From positions 4,278,001-4,342,000 of the forward strand of contig JAZAYU010000005.1 of assembly GCA_038501625.1 (NCBI GenBank): a stretch of 64,000 bases of DNA, in the 5' to 3' direction. The DNA is from Corbicula japonica. Taxonomy: Eukaryota; Mollusca; Bivalvia; Venerida; Cyrenidae. Positions 1 through 10,300 of this stretch are shown piece after piece. The position numbers and the translations under genes were made by a program. The notes beneath the pieces are model-generated. The model saw only the letters and a program-made list of their open reading frames with translations, was not told the DNA's origin and ran no database searches. Position 1 is the first letter of the stretch, and each line of letters begins with the position of its first letter.

Positions 1-168
1 ACAAACAAATGCATAACTGTACATTTACAAAACGGAAAAAAAAATACTGTCTAAATGCGATTTAAATTGGATATAATGTACTTCGTTTATAAAGTAGAAG
101 AAAAGGTAATTTTTAAGAAGAAAAAAAACCACAACAAATACGACAAGAGCTGTCAGAGGAGACAGCGC

Positions 169-734
169 GCTCGACTATTCGAATCATTTGAAACAAATGC
201 AATTTGAAGATTAAAACAATAACAACTATGGCCATACATTCATGTGCAATCAGGAAAAATATTAACAAGTGAATGGTAAGGGAGAAATTCATTTCAAATA
301 ACAGAAATAATTCCTTTATGTAATATAAATATTTTCCTTAACACAAGATTTAAGTGAAAACGGGGCATAATTTGAAAAATATTGGAAGCAGGGTTATGGG
401 TCTTTTTGGTTATGATGTAGATTTTGATGGTGAAAATATATTTGAAGTTTCAAGGCAATATCTCAAGTAGTTTTAAAGTTATGGGCAAAATGCATATTTT
501 GCTTAACACAAAATGTAAGAAAAAAGGGGCATAACTTGAAATCTATACAGAGTTATGGGTCTTGTTGGTAATGATGTAGAATTTGATGGTGAATATATAT
601 TCCAAGTTTCAAGTTGATATCATAAGTAGTTTATAAGTTATGGACCAAAGTGCATTTTTTGTTTAACGGACACCGACGCCGACGCCGACACCGGGGCGAG
701 TAGGATAGCTCCCCTTTTCTTCGAATAGTCGAGC
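169..734. mobile_element. Non-autonomous TIR element with internal duplication
   Basis: The ends GCTCGACTATTCGAA (169-183) and its reverse complement (720-734) form 15-bp inverted repeats. The interior holds two diverged copies of a unit of about 170 bp (near 355-500 and 525-660), each containing 'GGGGCATAA.TTGAAA' and 'TTATGGGTCTT'. A short GC-rich (CCGACG)n tract precedes the right end. There is no coding capacity. Confidence 0.7.
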
Positions 735-963
735 TAAAAATGCTACAGGCTCGGTTTGATTATGTAAACGGCAGTAATGAAAATGCCTATTTAGTGGCAA
801 CGCCGCCTATCCCCGAGTTGAGCGCAACTCAATGCAACACAAGTAAAAATTAGTAAAATTAAAATTCATTCTAAACGATGGTGTGCATAGTGTGTTTCCT
901 TCGTTTCTAAAATACTTCAGCTGCTCTGTGCCCAGGGTTATATAACTGAACATGGAAAAAGTC

Positions 964-1037
964 TCAAATCTCAAGCATCTGATTGGCTGAAATGGCGACC
1001 AGTCGCCATTTCAGCCAATCAGATGCTTGAGATTTGA
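964..1037. repeat. Perfect 36-bp-arm palindrome (fold-back repeat)
   Basis: The arms 964-999 and 1002-1037 are exact reverse complements separated by two bases. The arm begins TCAAATCTCAAGCATCTGAT. Degenerate relatives occur near 5755-5825 and a half copy near 25150-25192, so this is a dispersed fold-back family. Confidence 0.9.
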
Positions 1038-1244
1038 TACTGGTTTCCAATCTCAGTTTTATAACCTTCAGCTCAGGTGTCGGTAAGGTCATTGAACACC
1101 CACTTGTTTGCTGCATATTGCCTTTAGCTATGTCTTATATACGTTTGTGTGATTTTGCTTGCAACATTGTCGATTTGATGGTAGGGTTGGAGCTAATTCA
1201 CCAGGACAACTTGTACTTACTTATTTATACGAGGGAAGTGTTAC

Positions 1245-1371
1245 CTTGGTGTCCAGTGTTAGCAATGACTTTGACAGGAAAGAGTCGGTCATGTGCCCTT
1301 TCCGGATCTGAATGTCTCCATGACTAACTAACCAGGTCCGTTGTCCAAGCTCTTGTTCTATTTTCACTTTT
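1245..1371 (-). CDS. Gene A exon 9: start of kinase-homology domain
   Basis: 127 nt, phase 2 to 0. It begins KVKIEQELGQRTWLV and ends SLLTLDTK at GTAACA. It corresponds residue for residue to gene C exon 9, although it is more diverged than exons 3-6 are between the two genes. The next exon (gene C exon 10 equivalent) is not visible in bases 1-1244. Confidence 0.88.
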
Positions 1372-4300
1372 CTGAAGATAGATATAGAGGATATTTGTTT
1401 TTACCAGTGTAAGATAGAAATATATTTCACCGAGTGAGCTCTGGAATTCGTATTTTCATGAGCGGCGAAGCCACGAGTGAAAATACATAATTCCGGAGTT
1501 TACGAGTGAAATATATTTCTATCTTTCACTGGTTAAAACAAATTTTCTTTTTATGTTATGCTATTAGTGCACAATTTGTGAGAATTTGACAGAAAAAAAT
1601 GCATGAAATTGCACCAAAAACGTTTGTTTATGACGTGAAGTGTGACGTAATGCACGCAAATTTGAGTCCGTTTTCTAAAAGTTCTCATTCGGAATGTTAT
1701 GTGTGTTTGGGTACCAACGTGAAAAAAACGGTGAAAATAAAAATGATATTCCCCTGTTTGAAAACAGTGAAATACCACTTTAATTTCACCGGGAAAATTG
1801 TATAATTCACTGGAAAGCATAAAATAAAAATGTATGCCTCACGGTATTTCACTTTATTCAGTTATTAATTATTGATTTAATGAAACCCTCAAACGAAGCA
1901 AAATTAGCCAAATTATCTATTGTGTAACTTTCAATTTAATCAAAATGTGTTGAATAGTTTCTTTTAATTTAGAAATTAAAAAATAAATAAATCTAAAAAT
2001 TTCGTCCTCACTTGTTTTTTTTTATAAATATTTACAAATACCGAATATTTAAATTATAAGGATATGTTATATAACTATTCCTGTTTAGTTCAATATTTTA
2101 ATGAAATACCATTCCTATAAATAATTTGCGGAAAATTTAATTTGTTTTGTAATTTTAGATGTTCGTTACTTCTATTGAAAAAAAGAAAAGAATTGTTACT
2201 ACATTATTGATTACAACACAGTCACGTGACATGTAATGTATTGAAAACCCATGTTTAAACACTTGGTGATCCAATGCTTCTTACAAATATTGCTCTCAAG
2301 AATGACACACAATGCTTTATCAAATATCACACAGCTTCTCTTGTTTATAAAACCCTCCTCCACAACGTAACCCACCAATATTTACACGATCTGATAGAAA
2401 TCACACAAAATACCTCTTACAATCTTCGGTCTAACTCAATGCAATACTTTATTCATCCAAAGCTTAACACAGAATTTATGAAAAAGACATTTAGTTACTC
2501 TGGATTGAAATTCCTATTTCCATTAAAAAGTAATATAACCTGAATTTATAAAAAAAATCACATAATCATCATTATTAATATAACACATTGCTATGGATAT
2601 AAAAATGGTATAACGTGACTATGTAGACATCAATAATAAACTGGAAAATTACAACACTTTTTCACAAAAATAAACAGAGTTTGAAAAAAAAGTACAATAA
2701 CAATAAGACACGGAAACAAACTTAAATGAAATGTCACAACAATTAAGTAGGGCCCCTGAATAACGCTACCGACAATTACCAGTAGCCGATGCATTTTTGC
2801 TTTCAGACGGAATTTCTGACGTGTTTTGAACATGCATTCATTTTTAACCACAGCTCATATATCTCGTCAGTCTGATTCCGGTAATAAGGTAAAATATGCA
2901 GTGTCATGTTTCCTATTTGTTGAGCATAGAACAACATTAAATACACAAAGGAAACTAGACAACGACAAAAATCGCCCAAAGGTTAATGACGCAAATAAAA
3001 TACCTGTAGACGATAGCGATAACCACAAATACAATTGTAGATACAACGGTTATTGTTACGCAAATTACAATTATCGTTGTGGTCTGATCGGCTGAAAGAA
3101 AGCAAATTAACCGGATGAGATTTATTAGTTTATGTTATTAGGTACTATAGTTGTGTTCTCGCTTTTCAATTAATTAGGATTGTAACTGTGAAATACCTGA
3201 ACGTCAAGCTGCCAACTCGGTAAAAATGTTTTTTTATCATCACAGTTTATTATAATTGTAACTATAGTTTAAACCATCCTTTTAGATTAGGTATTGTTCC
3301 ATGTTCAACAAAAAGCGAATAGAGAACAGGTTGCCAGAAGTTTTACTTATCTACCAGGGCCTACAATCTGATTCGCTGGATATTTACCGAAGGTGGGATA
3401 TTACATATTGTAAGTTTTACTTATCTACCAGGGCCTACAATCTGATTCGCTGGATATTCACCGAGGGTGGGATATTACAAGTTGTGACAGCTACTATAGT
3501 GACAATTGTACTGCACAGTAATATTTTTGTCTCTATCAAGAACTTTTACAACTAGACACAATTGTTGATTACCAATTTTATGCTAAGAAAGCAAAAGTAA
3601 AGACTGGTGGAAAAGAATAAATATAGATTTTTATATTAAATGGACGGTATACTACTTTTAATAAATCTGTGCTGTAAATGATAACTTTCCTTGAAATCAC
3701 TGTATTCATAAATAAAGAGTATTTTTAACAAACAAATTCATTCTTATTAGCCTACTGTAACTCTAGAAATCGAACCCGCATGGCGACAGCGCCTTACCAC
3801 GATCACTCTTTCCCGATTGTGCTAGCTGGGACCCCCCCTCCCCCAGCCCCCCACTCCCCCCTCCCCCGAAAAAAAAAGGTTGCGCGGATAACCCACCCTG
3901 ATACAAATTCATTTAAACCACAAACCAATCTCAACGGAGGAAAACTAGGAGTCTGTTTGCGAAACAAACATTTTACAGAAGTAAAAAAGTAAAACATTTT
4001 CACAGATTTTGTGTGTATTATTGGAGTTTAAAAATTGAGCTCTTACCTATGATGTTAATGCAAAGCTCATTACTGTAGCCACTTTTTGGCTGATCTAAAG
4101 GTCCTGAAATCTTACCTATAATCGTGATGCAAAGCTCATTACTGTAGCCACATTTTGGCTGATCTAAAGGTCCTAAAATCTTACCTATAATCGTGATGCA
4201 AAGCTCATTACTGTAGCCACATTTTGGCTGATCTAAAGGTCCTGAACTCTTACCTATAATCGTGATGCAAAGCTCATTACTGTAGCTACATTTTAGCTGA

Positions 4301-7300
4301 TCTAAAGGTCTTGAACTCTTACCTATAATCGTAATGCAAAGCACATTACTGTAGCAACATTTTGGCTGATCTAAAGGTACTGAACTCTTATCTATAATCG
4401 TGATGCAAAGCTCATTACTGAATCCACATTTTGGCTGATCTAAAGGTCTTGAACTCTTACCTATAATCGTGATACAAAGCTCATTACTGTAGCCACATTT
4501 TGGCTGATCTAAAGGTTGACCTTTGGGCCAGACGATTTCAACATCGGGAGTCGGGTAATACTTGTTTGTCGCACCACGGAATCTTCCAACTAGCTGATAA
4601 AAGATGAAACACATTATTTAATTTGAAGGTTTATCGTGATTTTTTAAATTGTCATTATATTTATATATAATGTTAGGATTGTCCGTTTCTCTAAATATTT
4701 TAGAGTTTGATCGCAAACTTTCTCCGCCAATCATCATTGCATACGTATGTCCGTGCGTTCGTCTGTTACACTTTTGTCCGGGCATAAATACAACTCATTT
4801 GAACTCATTGAAACTTAGAAAAATAATGAAGGACTAAAAAACTAATTCATTTGAACTCAATGAAACTTAGAATAAAATTGAAGGACAAATAAAAACTACC
4901 ATCAAAAGTAGGAGCATTGCAAATGTACAAGAGCATTGCAAAAGAACAATATAAAAAAGAACAAGAGCATTGCAAAGAACAAAAGAATTGCAAAAGAACA
5001 ATATCAAAAGAACAAGAGCATTGCAAAAGACAATACCAAAAGAACAAGAGCACTGCAAGTAACATGAGCATTGCAAAAGAACAAGAGCAAAAGAACAAGA
5101 ACAATAGCAAAATAACAAGAGCACTGCAAAGTACAATAGAATTCTAAATGAATTAAAGCAAATGAACAAGAGAATTGCAAAAGAACAAAAGCAAAAGAAC
5201 AAGTAAAGTGCAAAAATCAAGAGCAAATGAAAAAGAGAATTACAAAAGAACAAGCGCAAGCGAACAAGAGTGCCTTTCCTTGGAACCACTGTATTCATAA
5301 ATGAAAGAACAAGAGCAAACGAACAAGAGAATTGCAAATGAATAACAATGCTACATGCAGTGCCTAAATATTTTAATCTAATCAAAAATAAAGTTATAGT
5401 CAACTTCTTCTATAAGAATCACCTCCAGGAATCGAACTTACCCGAAACTCTCGAGTCACCGGAGAGGTCATATCGAAAAGGTCAAAGTCAGCAACTCGGT
5501 TTCCAACCTCATCCACTTTCACTGGACCAGTGATACCTTAAATATTATTATTTGATTGTAAACTTTAAATTCGTATCCATTGAGGATACATTTGTATTAT
5601 ATTTATTATCAATTATATATTTATTATCAATTACAAGCAGTTACTGAATTGAATAAGTCTTTCAAGTGGTCTAAGATATGCCCTAAGTAGAGAAAATCTT
5701 AATGGTAATGTGTGTAAAACGCAAGATCATAAAACTGAGAGTGGAGACCAGTCTCAAATTTCAAGCATTTGATAGACTGAAATGGCGACCAATCGCCATT
5801 TTAGCCAGTCAGATATTTGGTCATATAAAGCTGTGCCAAAGAAGTAGGTAGGAGAAAAAAAGTATATTTAATATAAAAATTGTTCATCTGAACAGCATAC
5901 ATTAAAATTCAGCATCAAAATTGCCAAACACAATCTGAAGTAATCAGTTATATAGTCGATTACATTCAAATGTTAAATTACCATATCTTCTTACAGAAGC
6001 TTTTATCGAATTACAGTTATTGGTGTTTCTGAAAATGTAATTACATAAATGACAATAACTTTCAAAATGTCATTAATTAAATAACAAATTACATTTACTA
6101 AAAATTAACTAGATACGGAAACATGTGCACGATTAACTAGAACTATGGATATTAATTCATCATGAAGGCTTTATGTTGCATAATTGTTTTCGGTACAGCC
6201 ATTTTTCATCATTAAATCAAAGCATTGAAAGTACTAAGAGGTCGGCATACCAGCTGTCAGGACTTTTGAAAATTAGAACTACTTTTCGGCGGTTCTTAGG
6301 CTTGCAGTTTGTTACTATCATTAGACCTCGGTTGAGACCGTCAAGAGTCAGAAAACTGATAACTGGGTCTGCCGACGCAAAAATATCATCATCGGATTGG
6401 GATTCCTTGATCCTCGCCAAATATCATTGAGAGATTCTCTTTATCCATCATAGTGCATAAAAACACGCAAGTTCCAGTTAGATTCATACTGTGCTTTTTT
6501 GATGATATGCGCTGTATATGTTAGGCTACTTTGGTATAATAACATTTTGTGCGGGTGTAATTTCGTGTATTTCGCGCGAATTACGTCCCCGCGAAATTAA
6601 ATGATACCACGGTACCTTGAAATGTTGTGTTCCAGAGCCTCTGTGCCACTCTCATTCCATCGTCTATGCTACCACCCTCATCCAGCACAGTTTTGTAGGA
6701 CAAGGCTAAATATATCGCACTATCGTAGAAGGCCGTAATAAAATAGTTTACCTGGAAAGAAAAAATGTATTTGACATTTATTTGAGTGTAGACAATAAAC
6801 AAGAGCGGATCCGGGGGGTGTTCATACAGTTCAAATCCTTTGAAAGCAGCTATATTTAATGGCAACTTCCCAGAGTTGGAAATATTTTTAATTATCCTGT
6901 AACTATTCTAAAACTGCCCCAAACTACCCCCCTTTCAGGAAATCTTGCATTCGATCCTGGATCAGACAATGAAGATCTATGAGCTCGTATATTTCAAGTA
7001 GTTGTACTGGTCTCAGTTTGACTGGTTTTAATGGTTTTGGACGGCAAGCTTGTATAAGTTTTGCTTACGTTTTCATCGGGTTGGAATGTATAGCCGTAGT
7101 CCCTTTTGGCCCTTATTTTGACCTGTTCAGCAAACGCTTCATACTCCGGGTTGTCGGGCTGCCTCAGTGTCAGCAGGAGCAACGACTCGTAGGCCTTTGT
7201 CACAGCAATATCCTTTTCATCTCCTTTAACATTGTAAATAGTGAGGTATTTACAAATGTACTAGTTACATCTTGTTATTAAGGGGAGGCAATCATACACA

Positions 7301-10300
7301 TGGGATGGGATTAGGCACAAACTGTTACTTTAAAGGATTTTTTTCAGTAAGTTAGATTGATTAAAAACATTAAGACCATATTATTATAAAACTGAACAGA
7401 ATAATTTGTTGCGAAACAGCAAACACCTCTAAATAAAAGCACAAGTGATTTTACTAGTACGTGTACACATTTCTGCATCGATTCACAATACTGAAGATAA
7501 ATTAGCAAAAATACGAATAAATGTAACTATATGAGGACGCAAAATCAAGTTTGTGTTTGTATTTTAAACTGAGCAACCCTCGTAACATGTGCAAAAGCTG
7601 ATTAATACATTTAACTAGAATAATTATGTTGTTGAAATATTACTGAATTGAAAAGCCACGTTTAAGAAATAAATTGGAGAAATTCTCCTTCAAAAGGTTT
7701 GCATTACACCTACCGTTCTTATTCTATTAAGTTTTTTAGATAAACAAAATCAATTTCAATGAAGTGAATTATTAAACAGTTCGATAGAATTTATATTTCA
7801 AATTTTGGTAAGACGTTTTGGTTTTCTGTCAAGAACGAATTCCGAAAAGGCAATATAAGGCATTCGTAAACCTTCAGGATTCTACAAGTACACGAAATTG
7901 TTCGCGACTGAAAATGTTTTTTTTTCTTTGCTAATATTTGTTCACTAACCCCTGAGAAACCTTGTATAATACCCTAGCCAGTCACTTGGAAAGAGCTCCA
8001 TGGTGATAAAAACATAGTCTCCGTTTGCCATTCCTAGATGATAAGCCCTGTACAGTATGTCCCGAAGTACGTCCGAGTTGCAAAATATAATAAACACTGA
8101 AAACAGAAGTGCCAATTATATACATGTTCATAAAGTGACAATGTTTTTGTAGAAATATGGGTTTTATTGCAGGTGCATGAAAAATATCGATAAATTTGAG
8201 CAGCAAAGGAACGCTCTTAATACTTCTTCATGAAACTTTCAAATTTTATTGCTTATGATCACGTGATGATGACACATTCTTTAGGTCTGACAAGTCACAT
8301 TTAATTGAGTTATTCCCCTTTTTGTACTTGGATTTTAACACGAAAACTTAACGTTGACTATAACTTTACCACACTGAAAAAAACAAGCAAACAAATAAAT
8401 GTTAAGATGCTATGTCAGTTATCACTGCACTGTCGTCGATAAAAATAGAAAAAATATCCCTTGCAACAAAATGTAGTTTTATTTAAACTTTGTCCAAATA
8501 AATGTTAACATTTACATACGTTTTCAGAAAATGAACAACAGTAAAAGAAATAAAGCTAGACCGAAATATTCCCTTCAATATACCGGTACAACCGAAAACG
8601 AAAACAAAAATGTAAATGCCTTTATCAGTAATATAGTTCTGACGACAATATATGAGGTAATTTAAAAGAACTTTCTGTAATGTAGACAGAAATTAGGATC
8701 TTTATTTTTTGTCATCCATTTACGCGTCCACGAAATATCAAGACCACACACACACTTTTACAAATATCGCATATTGTTTACGTTTGTTAGCCAAAAGGAC
8801 CTCACATAGTGTTGTCAGTAACATATTACTCAAGACGAAATTTAAATAGATGTTAAATGACGCTTAAACTGTGTTTGTTTCTTTCGTATAGCAAAGTCTG
8901 AACGAGTACATGTACATGCAACATGCAACGACATCTCTCATATTGTTTCATAATTGTTTTTAAAAAATGAGTTAAAGAAAAGTGGAAAGCTAGACCTTGA
9001 ACAGTTTCTTTTTTTCGAACATTTACAAGAAGGCGACGAATGTAGGAACACATAAACCGCAACTACATTGCTGTAATAATAGACAAATAAGGGAATCTAC
9101 TCGTATGTAGGCGACCGAGTACAAATGTCCCGCTTCATTCCAACGGTTCCCGTGTAGAGAAAAATACTTAACATTTTGTGAATAATTTGCATCCTCTAGT
9201 TTGACACTTAACCAAAGATTTTCAGAGAATGATAGCAAATGTCTAAGCTCTTAGCTGATTGCGTTTTAATATATAGAAATCTTAAATGCAACGGAGTTTT
9301 TTGTTTTATTTTTGGATGACGGTATCAAGTTTGAGCGCCTTACCTCTTGCGTAGGCACTTGCTTCGATCAACAATTCTCCGTAGTCCGTCACCTTTTCTG
9401 GTATAAACGGTAGGTCGTATGGCCGCTCCAACAAGTTCGATTGACGGAGATCACGTACAAGATTCGAACCCGCCAGGTCAAAGAATACGTACGTGAGGTC
9501 ATACAGTATGGCCGTGTGCCTCCAGTTATAGGCATTTAGGATTGCAGATACGGAGTCTGAAAGGAAAACCAAAAACAAATTAAAGCATTGAAAGTACTGA
9601 GGGGTTGGCAAACCTACGGTCTTGAATGAAAATTGGAACTAAGACCTGCAGTTTGTTACTATTTTTAGACCAGTTGGGACTGTCAAGAGTCAGAAACAGA
9701 TAACTCTGGGTCTACCGACCCAAAAAGTAAATGCATATTGATCGCGTTTGATTGTCAGACGTGTTTAAGATGGAAATTTAAACAAGCAGACCAATTAAAC
9801 ACAGCCGCATGACCCTTGCGCAGGAATTATCACAAATTATCACAAGAGCGTTTGCATGTAAGGGCTTGACAACTGGGAGCAATCTGCGGTAAAATGGATT
9901 TATTTACTTGTGCCAAAATAATCCTCTTTCAACTGTGTCGGAGCCATGATTTGCTAAAATGTTATGATTTGCAAAGCCTTTGTAATACCAAAAATTATTT
10001 AATCAAAATTTTACTGGCATATCCGGTTGTGAATCTTGATCAGGCCAATCAATCAAATGTTTTACTTTAATTTACATTGCATATTCATAGTGGAAATAAA
10101 TATTCTCGAAAAATTGGAGGGGTATTCTAGAAATCTTTATGACAAGTCTAGGACCTGCGAATGTTAAGCGATAATAATAATGTATATAGATAGAGATGTC
10201 TATACGTGTATATTGATAATGTATCAAATTGTTTCGTTATTCGTTAAGAAAACCCCACTTAATGCCCAGGGCCGGATGCAAGATTTCCTGAAAAGAGGTC

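Larger units (their letters stand above)
1..1244. other. Gene A intron 9 (partial), repeats only
   Basis: No coding exon is seen. The stretch holds a TIR-bounded element (169-734), a member of a dispersed family (about 744-845), a near-perfect palindrome (964-1037) and a fragment of another dispersed family (about 1080-1235). Confidence 0.6.

Noticed and set aside
1..1244. Gene A exon 10 within the left end of the window
   Set aside because: No sequence resembling FTQTGY...VAIRKL was found on the minus strand; the region is repeats.
4847..5403. Leucine/cysteine-rich minus-strand ORFs up to 178 codons
   Set aside because: They arise from the AAGAGCATTGCAAAAGAAC-type low-complexity tract. They look like membrane proteins only because of base composition.
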